Below the pieces are notes generated by a model, which was not told the DNA's origin, did not search any database, and saw only the letters and a program-made list of their open reading frames with translations. The position numbers and the translations under genes were made by a program. This document shows positions 48,101 to 56,967 of a stretch of DNA of 64,000 nucleotides, in pieces. Source of the DNA: Flavobacterium undicola. GTDB lineage: Bacteria; Bacteroidota; Bacteroidia; Flavobacteriales; Flavobacteriaceae. The stretch lies in assembly GCF_009909155.2 (NCBI RefSeq), contig NZ_JAAAPM020000020.1, positions 1-64,000 on the forward strand, given 5' to 3'. The first letter of the stretch is position 1. Every line of letters starts with the position of its first letter.

Positions 48101-48236
48101 CGGGTAAGGGCTGACCATCGGCCTCAGACAAAACAGTCCCATTTATTTGAGTCTGCTGCCCGAGAGCAACAAGCCCAAAGAAAAACAAACACATTGTGAT
48201 AATGTTTTTCTTGTTTTTAAAACAGTTAATTTTCAT
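45138..48236 (-). CDS. SusC/RagA TonB-dependent transporter, unit 2
   Basis: A 1032-residue outer-membrane importer: signal peptide ending near VALGQ, carboxypeptidase-like domain (about 28-115; ASILVKGTSLGTTTDFDGK), plug (GLTSVFGGTGPLWVIDGV) and barrel ending FSCGFNLQF. It follows the unit 2 permease by 36 bases. The plug differs from those of the other two SusC proteins, so substrate size or linkage may differ. Confidence 0.95.
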   Translation of the reverse strand: MKINCFKNKKNIITMCLFFFGLVALGQQTQINGTVLSEADGQPLPGASILVKGTSLGTTTDFDGKFQIKAKEGETLIVSYIGFSDAQITITSKKAYTIILKATSNNLDEVVVTGYSKEKKKDITGAVSIVSVADLDRVATPNVISKLQSRVPGLSFTSSGVPGGNDTQISIRGLTSVFGGTGPLWVIDGVQTNSPAGLNPNDIESIQVLKDAASAGIYGTEAAKGVIIVTTKQAKAGTQKITLDSRVSLNTIRDKFNVLNSQEWLDVRYRAQGNLPVAAGNFAYTPGNSLPEFLDDQQNLRLSNTDWIDVISRNSISTTTDFGYSFANKKWKVFTGLGYAKDQGVLEYTYYQRANVRLNSSIKFFKDKLNIGENLTVTNFQEVKGNSMEDALLQNPLIPVYAEDGTWGGPTGSGLQDKWNPLAILYVNRNNVEKTWRTFGNIYADLNIVDGLTFNSKLNFDINRFKFDEHSESFNQNGSILGNRIILGGEEFSRYRRNRNNSDTFIITNLITYAHQFGNHNLNVFGGHEIYKKDQQNKFDRVQVPFGTGVDFENIDQYDKISDSSVLDAYGIGADSRRESMFAKVNYDYSSKYYFSASVRRDGSSRFGKNNRYAIFPTASAGWTLSNEKFLENSNVIDNLKLRASWGGNGNADILEYAQYSIFNMALENSNYDLNGSGSGTISTGVSANQVGNPELKWEQSYQTNIGLDLDLFKKRVNFVVDVYEKKTSDLLLQIVQPSVLGEAGKTLFFNAGDMTNRGIDVVLGYNSKSQNDFNYGVNFTFSKYKNKVTRLNNSDNFILNGISYTGAGHPIGSYFGYVADGLFRTPEEVAVHAEQTGKALGNIRYRDLNGDGVVNQDDRTIIGNPHPDFTYGINLSASYKRWDLNVFFDGKQGGDMYNAQREMLDFPYFGFNHGKNTLDAWTPENANSLIPALSTSDTNDQKRASTYFVEDGSFFRMKSVNLSYSFNRNSIKGIGLSSAKLYVQAENLFSITSFTGFDYEVPGLSRTGIGIAGMGVYPHTKTFSCGFNLQF

Positions 48237-48272
48237 ACATTTTTAGTTTATAGAGTTAGTTAGTTAATATTA

Positions 48273-49589
48273 TTATTTATTAAGGTTAGCATTCATGTTT
48301 TCTAAAGAAATACCTTTGGTTTCAGGCATCATAAACAATACAAAAACAAGTTGAAAGACCATCATAACAGCAAAAAAGCTAAACACATTTCCAACTCCAA
48401 AATTTGAAAAAAGGATTGGAACCATTGATGGAATTATTGCTGCCAGCACCCAATGAACTGAACTTCCAAAAGACTGTCCTGATGCTCTTAAATGGTTTGG
48501 GAAAATTTCGGATATAAAAACCCATATTACAGCTCCCTGTCCTATAGCATGAGAGGCTATAAAAACGAATAAAAACATTGGAACTGCCATTCCTGTCCAA
48601 CTTAAATAAAATGAAACGGCTACCATTGCTAAAGAAAAAATGTAACCTAATGATCCAAAAATCATTAATTTACGTCTTCCTAATCTGTCTATTAAATAAA
48701 CACCTATTAGCGTGAATATTAAATTAATGAAGCCAATACCGATACTGCTCAAAAGTGCTGTTTTAGCTCCTAAACCAGCTTCTCCAAAAATCCTTGGGGC
48801 ATAATATAAGAAAGCATTTATACCCGATAATTGATTGAATGCTGCAATTAAAAAAACTAAGATTAATGGAAAACGATATTTCTTCATAAAGATATTTTCA
48901 TCTGAAGAATTATTTTTATTGTCTTCATGCACATTGTCAATTACACTTTGAACATCTTCTTTACTATTTATCTTATCCAAAATTACCCTTGCTTCATCCG
49001 TTCTGGATTGTGTTAGTAACCATCTTGGACTTTCAGGTATATAAAAAACCAATATGGTATAAACTATTGATGGAAAAACCTGAATTCCAAGCATCCATCT
49101 CCATGCGTTTTCTCCAATATCACTCAAAAGATAATTTGATAAAAAAGCACTAAGAATACCAAACACGATATTAAATTGGTAAAGACCTACTAATCGTCCT
49201 CTATCTTTTGCAGGGGCAATTTCAGATATATAAGCAGGTGCAGCAATAGTTGATGCTCCAATACCCAGACCACCTATGAATCTAAAAAAAGCAAATACCC
49301 ATGGTCCATTTGCTAAAGAAGATCCTAAAGCTGATATTGAAAACAAAACCCCAATTATTAATAATGTTGATTTTCTTCCTATTTTATTAGTTGGAATTCC
49401 TCCAAATATGGCTCCTATAACAGTACCCCATAATGCCATTGCCATAACTACCGAACCGTGAAAGAAATCACTGGAATCCCATAATATTTGAAGTGCTTTA
49501 TCTGCACCAGAAATTACTACGGTATCAAAACCAAACAGGAATCCTGCGAATGACGCAACGATTGACCAACTCATTATTTTTTTATTCAT
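48273..49589 (-). CDS. Sugar porter (MFS) permease, unit 2
   Basis: A 438-residue inner-membrane transporter closely similar to the permease at 30106, with GGIPTNKIGRKS, IPESPRWLL, NQLSGINAFLYYAPRIF and MPETKGISLENM. It keeps the canonical PESPRWLL motif where unit 1 has PKSPRWLL. It probably imports fructose (inferred from locus and family). It is the first gene of unit 2 and is preceded by a 301-base intergenic region with paired GTTACAT words. Confidence 0.88.
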   Translation of the reverse strand: MNKKIMSWSIVASFAGFLFGFDTVVISGADKALQILWDSSDFFHGSVVMAMALWGTVIGAIFGGIPTNKIGRKSTLLIIGVLFSISALGSSLANGPWVFAFFRFIGGLGIGASTIAAPAYISEIAPAKDRGRLVGLYQFNIVFGILSAFLSNYLLSDIGENAWRWMLGIQVFPSIVYTILVFYIPESPRWLLTQSRTDEARVILDKINSKEDVQSVIDNVHEDNKNNSSDENIFMKKYRFPLILVFLIAAFNQLSGINAFLYYAPRIFGEAGLGAKTALLSSIGIGFINLIFTLIGVYLIDRLGRRKLMIFGSLGYIFSLAMVAVSFYLSWTGMAVPMFLFVFIASHAIGQGAVIWVFISEIFPNHLRASGQSFGSSVHWVLAAIIPSMVPILFSNFGVGNVFSFFAVMMVFQLVFVLFMMPETKGISLENMNANLNK

Positions 49590-49652
49590 AACCTATAATT
49601 TTTTATTTCTATCCAAAGTTAGATTCAAGTTAAAATTCAATCATTCTGTATT

Positions 49653-49680
49653 GTTACATATACATACAAATTAGTTACAT
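49653..49680. promoter_or_regulatory. Direct repeat GTTACAT, 21-bp spacing (candidate operator)
   Basis: GTTACAT occurs at 49653-49659 and 49674-49680, exactly two helical turns apart, in the 301-base gap upstream of unit 2. The same word occurs near the second regulator's flanks at 54023 and 54134. Paired half-sites with this spacing suit an AraC-type output domain. The rest of the gap (49590-49890) is AT-rich and shows no clear minus-strand TAnnTTTG box. Confidence 0.4.
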
Positions 49681-49890
49681 CGCTCAAAAACACCTGATTT
49701 ACAGCTGCTTAATTTTTATTTTTAGAGAAAAAGTTTAAAATCGTAACCTATAATTACAGTTTTTAAACTTGAACTTTTATATAAAAAAAATGAATCGCTT
49801 AATTTAATTGCAGAGAAATTGCAGAAAGTGTTTTTTAACTAATAATTTATTGACTGATTCAAATTCAACTGACTAGCTTTGGATAAAATT

Positions 49891-51429
49891 TTAATATTTT
49901 GATATTGTAATTGTCTTCATTTTAGACATTGAATCATCAATTGAACTGAAATGAATTTTAGTATTAAAATCTTTAGGGAATATTACATTCGTAAAGACAT
50001 ATCTTCCATCATTTATAAAAACTTCAACAGAATTTTTATCCAAAAACAATCGGACATTAATACATTTATCCGCATTATTTGAAAGTGTAATTTTTTGGGT
50101 GGATTGAAATTCATCTTTTAGTTTGTTGTCTACTCTTTTTACAACAAATTCATTTGTGCTTTTATTAAAAGTTAATTGAAAGAGACTTTTGTCATTATTT
50201 AGTATTTCAAATTCTAAATGACCATTTATTTTACTAGGTTCAAATTCATAAGTCATTTCAAATGTCAATTCTTTTAAATCTAGTTCTTCAATTTTTTGAT
50301 TGACTCTGGCTAAAGTTTCTCCTTTAAGATTAGTTTTTGATTTAATATAATTTTCAACTGATTGAACAGCTTCTTGCCTGATAATATACTTTCCCTGTTC
50401 TTTATCTAAGATTAATTTTCTTGGTAAAGACATAGAACCTCTCCAGCCATTCGTTGGAATTTCATTAGCGTATTGCCAATTATTCATCCAGCCTAACCAT
50501 GTTTTAGTTCCCTTTTTATCTGGTGCTCCATTCCATGTTACAGCAGCATAGAAATCTTTTCCATAATCGATATAGTTCACCTCATTACTTTTTCCTGAAA
50601 CGGATTGATCAGCAACGAAGTTTTTTCCATCAAATTCTCCAATGAAATATTGTAATCCAGATCCACCAGCGATACTACCGCTTCCTAAATTAACTCCTAA
50701 AACCCATTTTGTTTTTCCTTTATATTTCAATGTAAATAAGTCCGGACATTCCCACACTCCGGTAATTACTCCTTTAGGCCCAAATTCACTCATTAAATTC
50801 CAGTCTTTTAAATTTTTAGAACTATAAAATTGTATTTTATGTTCAGTGGATAAAGCAAGAGTCATAATCCATTTTTGTTCTGGCTCATACCAAAAAACTT
50901 TTGGATCTCTAAACTCTTTACTATTGATATTCAAAACTGGATTCCCTTTATATTTCGTAAATGTTCTTCCCTTATCATTACTATAGGCAATACTTTGATG
51001 TTGAAATCCTGTTTTAGCATCATAACTTGTATAAATTGCCACAATGGGTGGTTTTGATCCAGATCCAAAACCACTGGAGTTATTCCAATCCACTACTGCT
51101 GAACCGGAGAAAATCATCACTCCATTTTCTTCTTCAAGAGCTACTGGCAAATGATTCCATTTTATTAAATCAGTACTTACCGCATGTCCCCAACTCATAT
51201 GTCCCCATTTAGTACCATAAGGATTGTATTGATAAAACAAATGGTATTCTCCATCATAATAAAACATTCCATTAGGATCATTGATCCAATTTTTTTCGGG
51301 GGTGAAATGTAATTTTGGTCTAAACTCTTCCTTTATCTCATCAGTCTGAGATTGTAGGCTGTTACTTAGCAAGAAAACTACAAACAGCATCATTAATTCA
51401 ATCTTGAATATTTTTCTAAATTTTTCCAT
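49891..51429 (-). CDS. GH32 levanase/inulinase-type beta-fructosidase
   Basis: A 512-residue secreted enzyme with the most canonical GH32 sequence in the window: D51 in WINDPNG, D175 in FRDPKVFW, E227 in WECPDLF, and the substrate-loop FSGSAVVDWNNSSGFG. A C-terminal beta-sandwich begins about residue 350. The signal sequence is unusually long (LMMLFVVFLLSNSLQSQ). It follows the LamG-GH32-T9SS gene by 2 bases, so the two are translationally linked. It likely hydrolyses levan or inulin, releasing fructose. Confidence 0.93.
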   Translation of the reverse strand: MEKFRKIFKIELMMLFVVFLLSNSLQSQTDEIKEEFRPKLHFTPEKNWINDPNGMFYYDGEYHLFYQYNPYGTKWGHMSWGHAVSTDLIKWNHLPVALEEENGVMIFSGSAVVDWNNSSGFGSGSKPPIVAIYTSYDAKTGFQHQSIAYSNDKGRTFTKYKGNPVLNINSKEFRDPKVFWYEPEQKWIMTLALSTEHKIQFYSSKNLKDWNLMSEFGPKGVITGVWECPDLFTLKYKGKTKWVLGVNLGSGSIAGGSGLQYFIGEFDGKNFVADQSVSGKSNEVNYIDYGKDFYAAVTWNGAPDKKGTKTWLGWMNNWQYANEIPTNGWRGSMSLPRKLILDKEQGKYIIRQEAVQSVENYIKSKTNLKGETLARVNQKIEELDLKELTFEMTYEFEPSKINGHLEFEILNNDKSLFQLTFNKSTNEFVVKRVDNKLKDEFQSTQKITLSNNADKCINVRLFLDKNSVEVFINDGRYVFTNVIFPKDFNTKIHFSSIDDSMSKMKTITISKY

Positions 51430-51431
51430 AT

Positions 51432-53966
51432 CTATTTTATAATTATTTTAGCGTCAAACAAATCATTCTCTACAAAGCCTTTTATTATATAAACCCCTTC
51501 TCTAGCTTTCATACCATTATCCATATAACCATTCCAGTTAACTATAGGATTTTCACTGTCTATTAGTTTTTCAATTTTTTTAACTGGAAATCCATTAATA
51601 TCAAAAACATAAGCAGCAACTGCGGTAGTTTTCTCTATGTTATAAAATTTGAAATTAAAATTCTCACTGGAAGGATTTGGATAAACAACAGGATGGATTG
51701 TATCCTCTTTTGATTCAACATTTTTAGAAACAGATGCAGTACCACCACCTTGAATATTATAAATTTTTAAGTCTGTCGCAATCGCGGTTCCTCCTTGAGC
51801 ATACAAATCAATTTGATTGCTTCCTGCTGAAGGAAAAGATCGGGTTGCAAAAGCCAATTCCTCATTAACAAAGACTTCAATGATAGAAGCATCTACAAAA
51901 ATTCTCCATCTAATATCTCCTGCTGGCAATTCATAATTTGAAGATTGATTTGAAGTTGGTACATCTGGTAAAATGGAAGATTTACTCCTATCTACAACAA
52001 AACTTTTAGAAACCATATCATAGTAAATAAGAGTTTGTTCTCCAATAGCTAAGTTTTTATTTAACGAAAAACCTACTTTAGTTGTAGTACCAGGATTTAT
52101 AGTTGCCACAATTTCATATTGAGTACCACTAGCTCCATTTAAAACATTTGAACTATTTTGATCAAAAGAAACATTGGTAAAGTTTTTTGAAGTACCTCTA
52201 AGTTGTAGTAAATTAGGATGAGGTACTTGCTTAATTTTATTATTAACCAATGTCCAAACGCGAGGTAAACTAAAAACATGCGCCCAACCCTGCTGTTTGT
52301 GTTTAGCAGAATTGACTCCATCAGGAACAATTCCAATTGCAGTTAAATTTCCATTTGCATCAGGATGTATTGATGGAGACAAAAGCTGATTAATAACCTC
52401 TAAACGTTCAGGCACAACATTATCTCTAATGAATTTTGCCCCATCAAAACTACCTGTCCAATACAATGCATTTGCATTTGGTAATTTATTAATCAAAACA
52501 ATTGACTTAGCACCAAAATTATAATAGACAGGCATTTCCCAAAAATCACCTGTTCCATCTGCCGAAGGATCTCCTTCTAACATAGTACCCTGTTGACTCC
52601 ATTGCTTAAAATCAGTCGATATAGACTTATATAAAAACAATCCTCCTCTTGCTGTTCCGGTTCTTAATCCTGTACCAACCATCATGTACCAATCTGAATT
52701 GTGTTGAAATACAAATGGATCTCTAAAATCGGCATTCGCTATATTTGAAGGCACACTGGAAATAATTGGAGCGCCATTTTTTGTCCAAGAATCATAAGGA
52801 GCAGAAGAAGTCGCTAATCCAATTCCTGCTTTGGCTTTATTTACACCAGTATAAAAAATATAAGGTTGTCCGTTTTTAATTACCGCATGACCAGACCAAA
52901 TACCTACTTCATCAAATCCAGGCTGTGGCCACAACACCTGTGTTTTCTCTTCCCAGCTTACTAAATCACTACTCACATAATGTCCCCAATTGATATGTTC
53001 TAAGTAAGGGCCATTGTAATTTCTTTGACTGAATAAATGGTATTTATTATCAATATATAACAGTCCGTGGGATTCATTTGTCCAGGCTGATGAAGGAAGT
53101 AAATGATATTTAGGTCTGTGAATATCATCTGCAAATCTAGTTTCAATTGGAATTTTAAGATTTGGAATTGAAGGACTTACTTTATTATATTGAGTTAGAA
53201 TTTCTGCATCGGTTAAATCTTTACCCCATAAAGAAACCTGATCAATAGCTCCTGTTAAACCATTAGTATCAAAACCTGCAATAGTTTTAATTTTTGATTC
53301 TTTTCCTATATAAATAGTTGCATTATTATCCCAGACAATATTCCCTGATGTAAAAGCAATGGCTTTAACTTTAGCACCATTTAAATACAACGAAGCTAAA
53401 CCTGACAGCCCATTTATATTTAAAGAAACAAAACTCCACTTTTTAAGTTCAATTTGTTGGTCTGAAATAATAGTAACTATTGCTGTACCCACTTTAAATT
53501 GCCCAATTATTCTACCATATTGATCTATCCCTAAAGCAACACCGGCATTAGTAGTGGTATTTACATTTGAAAACAACGAAGCGTTTGTGTTTTCAGACAA
53601 TTGATCTAAATCCTTTCTTTGTACAGGAAAAGCTGATGGAGCAACCCAAGCAGTCACACAAACTTTATTGGTTGGATAACTAACATTTATTTTGCCAGTT
53701 GCCCATCCATAAAAACCATTAACTCTCAACGCTTTGCCTTCAACACCAGTAATACGCTCAGCTGAACCTGAAGGTCCATTTATACTAAAAGTAGCATTGG
53801 TTTTTGTTTCGTTAATTGTTTGACCAGATGACTCATTAAACTTAAAAGATATAAGTTCAGCGGTTTCATTTGTTGTTGGTGGCGGTGTAGTATCGTCTGC
53901 GTGTTTTTTCGAACCACATCCTAAAACCAACAATGATAACAGAATAATAGTAGTATACTTTTTCAT
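51432..53966 (-). CDS. LamG-GH32 protein with lipobox and T9SS sorting domain
   Basis: An 844-residue protein. The N-terminus is a lipoprotein signal with Cys17 (LLVLGCGSKK), then a LamG-like domain (about 35-260), a GH32 domain (about 283-590), a beta-sandwich (to about 745), and a C-terminal T9SS type A domain (about 760-844; VVYPNPSSENFNFKF, later AREGVYIIKG). The nucleophile motif is WTNESHG, with Glu298 in place of Asp; FRDPFVF (D416) and FWEMPVY (E477) are retained. Lipobox plus T9SS tail is an unusual combination. It is the first gene after the second regulator. Confidence 0.85.
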   Translation of the reverse strand: MKKYTTIILLSLLVLGCGSKKHADDTTPPPTTNETAELISFKFNESSGQTINETKTNATFSINGPSGSAERITGVEGKALRVNGFYGWATGKINVSYPTNKVCVTAWVAPSAFPVQRKDLDQLSENTNASLFSNVNTTTNAGVALGIDQYGRIIGQFKVGTAIVTIISDQQIELKKWSFVSLNINGLSGLASLYLNGAKVKAIAFTSGNIVWDNNATIYIGKESKIKTIAGFDTNGLTGAIDQVSLWGKDLTDAEILTQYNKVSPSIPNLKIPIETRFADDIHRPKYHLLPSSAWTNESHGLLYIDNKYHLFSQRNYNGPYLEHINWGHYVSSDLVSWEEKTQVLWPQPGFDEVGIWSGHAVIKNGQPYIFYTGVNKAKAGIGLATSSAPYDSWTKNGAPIISSVPSNIANADFRDPFVFQHNSDWYMMVGTGLRTGTARGGLFLYKSISTDFKQWSQQGTMLEGDPSADGTGDFWEMPVYYNFGAKSIVLINKLPNANALYWTGSFDGAKFIRDNVVPERLEVINQLLSPSIHPDANGNLTAIGIVPDGVNSAKHKQQGWAHVFSLPRVWTLVNNKIKQVPHPNLLQLRGTSKNFTNVSFDQNSSNVLNGASGTQYEIVATINPGTTTKVGFSLNKNLAIGEQTLIYYDMVSKSFVVDRSKSSILPDVPTSNQSSNYELPAGDIRWRIFVDASIIEVFVNEELAFATRSFPSAGSNQIDLYAQGGTAIATDLKIYNIQGGGTASVSKNVESKEDTIHPVVYPNPSSENFNFKFYNIEKTTAVAAYVFDINGFPVKKIEKLIDSENPIVNWNGYMDNGMKAREGVYIIKGFVENDLFDAKIIIK

Positions 53967-54150
53967 TTTATATTTGTTTTATATAAAATTAGAACAGTAT
54001 ACCTGAGAAGGATTTAAGTATTGTTACATCAATAAAAAATAAACATATTTCTTTATGAAACAAGAACTTAAGCTGTTATTTCATTAATTACACAGCAATA
54101 AAAAAGGGTTAAAATTATACTTTCTATAAAAATGTTACATTCTTTTTACA

Positions 54151-56880
54151 TTAAATATTGTTTCTAAAGTCTTTTGGAGAGATGGAATACTTATTTTTAA
54201 AAGTTGTAGAGAAATAATTTGGTGAAGCAAAACCACAAGAATAAGCAATTTCAGAAATATTTAATGAGGTAGTTTTCATTAATTCTTTTGCTTTTTCTAA
54301 TCTATAATTATTGATGTAATCACTAATTCCAATACCTAAAACGGCTTTTACTTTTCTATACAGTTGAACTCTTGAAATGTTTAAACAACTAGCCAATTCT
54401 TCAACAGAGAAAGAAGAATTATCAATGTTTTTTTCTAATAAGACGTCTATTTTATTTAAAAATACTTTTTCTATTACACTTAGAGAGTTTACTTCTGATT
54501 CATCAATATTATTATAATAATATCTTAACTTCTCTCGGTTATACAACAAACCTTTTATAGATTCTTTTAATACTTTAAGATTAAATGGTTTTGTTAAGAA
54601 TAAATCAGCACCTGCTTCTAATGATCTAATATAAGTATCTTGATCATCTAAGGCTGTCAAAATAATCGTTGGAATATGAGATGTTAATATATTCTTCTTC
54701 AATATGTCACATATTTCGAAACCATTTTTTTCAGGTAAATTCAAATCGCACAAAATAATATCTGGCATTATCTCTAAAGCCGTTTCAATAGAATTCTTAC
54801 CATCAGATTTAAATACATTATAATCACTATTCAATTTTGCAGCAATAAACTCAAGGAGCTCTATATTATCTTCAATTATCAAAATTGAATGTTTTTTATC
54901 GGATACCTCTTCTATTTCCTTAGTGACTTCTACTGATTCTATATTATATTTTTCCTCCTGATTTTCATCATTATAGTCTGAATCACTAATAATTTGTTTC
55001 TTATTAAAATGATCCGTACCTAATTGTAACAATATTATAAATTCAGTCCCTATACCTGATTTAACTTCGATAGAACCTTTATGCAAATCGATAAAAGTCT
55101 TTGATAGATTTAACCCAATGCCTGAACCATTTTTATAATTATTTGAGCCTTTAAAAAAAGGATTAAATAATTCGATTATTTCATTTTCAGGGATCCCAAT
55201 TCCCGAATCTTTAAAGATAATTTCAACTAGATTTTTTTTGGCTTTTTTGTTTATAATTATTCCAATAGTTCCACCATTTGGAGTAAATTTAAAACTGTTA
55301 GACAATAAATTATAATACACTTTGTCCATCAAATTTTTATCTAAATAAACATCCAGATTTTCATCATTTGTTGTAATCGTATACTTGATATTTCTTTTTG
55401 TTGCCTCACGTTCAAACTCCTTAAACAAATTTTTAGAAAAACCCCAAAGGTTCGTTTTGGATACTTTAATATTGAATTTCTCATTTTCGATTTTTCGAAA
55501 ATCTAAAAGTTGATTAATCAATCTCAGCAGTCGCATCGAATTATTATACATAATATCTAAATCCTTCTTAACATAATGACTTTTGTTTTTCAACTCATCA
55601 TTCAAGGATTCTACACAACTCAATATTAAAGTCAATGGAGTTTTAAATTCATGTGATATCCCCGTGAAAAAATTTATTTTCCCTTCGTTACTAATCTTAA
55701 GTTTTTCAGCGAATTTTTCAATTTGTTGGCGTTGATTAGTTACTTTTTTATTTGTTATTTCTAATTGTCTTTTCTTTTTCCTAATGGAAATTATAGAGTA
55801 CGCACTAAAAAGAGCCAAACAGAAAATAGTTACTGAAAAAAAAACCAATAATTTCATTAAATTATATAGTGTTATATATTTTTTTTCCTGATTATCAATA
55901 ACATTTAGCTGTGTCTCAATATTTGATTGCTGTTGGGATATTTTATCAAATTGATTGCTCATTATATCTGCATTTAATGAATCAATCAATACCGTGGCTA
56001 ATTTATTATTTTTAGGGACTACTTCTTTGTTTGCTATTTTAAGAGCCAGCTTTATAGCTTCACTACCACCAGTTGGATATAAGATAGTTGCAGTTAACTT
56101 ACCGTCTTTAACCGCCTGAATACCTCCATTTGGACCATTAAGTCCATCTATTCCAATAAATTTTATATTCTTTTCTTTTCCTTTTTGTTTAGCAACTTCC
56201 CATACTTGAAGAGCAATAATATCATTAAAAGCAAAAACATAATCTATTTTTGGCAAACTATCTAAAGCCTTACTAAATTTATCATTTAGCGAACTCAAAT
56301 TTTCTGCTGTTATACTTGTTTTTTTAATATTAGGATATTGATCTATAATTTGCTTAAACCCCAAACTTCGCTCCAATCCTGGCGAAATATCTGTTGTTGC
56401 TTTGATTTCAAGTATATTCTCACGAGCCTTAGATTTATAAACAATATATTTCCCCGCTATTCGACCTACTTCGACATTATCAGCCCCTAAAAAAGCAGTA
56501 TAATTGGATGTGTTTACTTTTCGATCTACAATAATAACTGGAATTCCTTTTTTATGTGCTTTCTCTATAACAGGAACTATAGAATCCGAACCATATGGAG
56601 CAACAATAATAACATCTAAATGATTATCAATCATTTTTTCAATATCACTAATTTGCTTTTGGGTACTATTATTGGCATTATAAATGGTCAAATCTACTTC
56701 GGGATGTAATGAAGCCTCTACCTTCATTGTATTATCCATAGATTTTCTCCAACTATCTTCTTCAGAAATACTTTGAGAAAACCCAATAGAAATTTTACCC
56801 TTATTTTTAGTATATGGATTACAAGAACCCAAAATAAAAAGACTAATTATCAGACAGCTATAATATATTTTTCTTAACAT
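54151..56880 (-). CDS. Hybrid two-component regulator with sugar-binding-protein sensor (2)
   Basis: A 909-residue paralogue of the regulator at 31666 with identical layout: signal segment with LFILGSC at Cys20, periplasmic-binding-protein sensor (about 30-312), membrane helix (about 341-363), histidine kinase (ISHEFKTPLTL; NLLSNSFKFTP; FKDSGIGIP), receiver (IILCDLNLPEKNG) and AraC-type domain (LNISRIQLYRKVKAVLGIG). The sensor residues around VDRKVNTSNY are shared with the first regulator, so both may sense fructose. It likely controls unit 2b, unit 2 and possibly unit 3. Confidence 0.93.
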   Translation of the reverse strand: MLRKIYYSCLIISLFILGSCNPYTKNKGKISIGFSQSISEEDSWRKSMDNTMKVEASLHPEVDLTIYNANNSTQKQISDIEKMIDNHLDVIIVAPYGSDSIVPVIEKAHKKGIPVIIVDRKVNTSNYTAFLGADNVEVGRIAGKYIVYKSKARENILEIKATTDISPGLERSLGFKQIIDQYPNIKKTSITAENLSSLNDKFSKALDSLPKIDYVFAFNDIIALQVWEVAKQKGKEKNIKFIGIDGLNGPNGGIQAVKDGKLTATILYPTGGSEAIKLALKIANKEVVPKNNKLATVLIDSLNADIMSNQFDKISQQQSNIETQLNVIDNQEKKYITLYNLMKLLVFFSVTIFCLALFSAYSIISIRKKKRQLEITNKKVTNQRQQIEKFAEKLKISNEGKINFFTGISHEFKTPLTLILSCVESLNDELKNKSHYVKKDLDIMYNNSMRLLRLINQLLDFRKIENEKFNIKVSKTNLWGFSKNLFKEFEREATKRNIKYTITTNDENLDVYLDKNLMDKVYYNLLSNSFKFTPNGGTIGIIINKKAKKNLVEIIFKDSGIGIPENEIIELFNPFFKGSNNYKNGSGIGLNLSKTFIDLHKGSIEVKSGIGTEFIILLQLGTDHFNKKQIISDSDYNDENQEEKYNIESVEVTKEIEEVSDKKHSILIIEDNIELLEFIAAKLNSDYNVFKSDGKNSIETALEIMPDIILCDLNLPEKNGFEICDILKKNILTSHIPTIILTALDDQDTYIRSLEAGADLFLTKPFNLKVLKESIKGLLYNREKLRYYYNNIDESEVNSLSVIEKVFLNKIDVLLEKNIDNSSFSVEELASCLNISRVQLYRKVKAVLGIGISDYINNYRLEKAKELMKTTSLNISEIAYSCGFASPNYFSTTFKNKYSISPKDFRNNI

Positions 56881-56914
56881 TTTTTTTTAAAGAGTAGGTT
56901 ATATAAATGTGTGC

Positions 56915-56967
56915 AATTATCAATAGACTGCAATGGTATAATCTACCATTGCAGTCTATTGATAATT
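56915..56967 (-). terminator. 24-bp perfect hairpin at the end of unit 3
   Basis: The arms 56915-56938 and 56944-56967 are perfectly complementary over 24 bp with a 5-base loop, and the right arm overlaps the fructokinase stop codon. A typical T-run does not follow on the minus strand, so it may act as a transcript-end stabiliser or a weak terminator before the second regulator. Confidence 0.7.
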
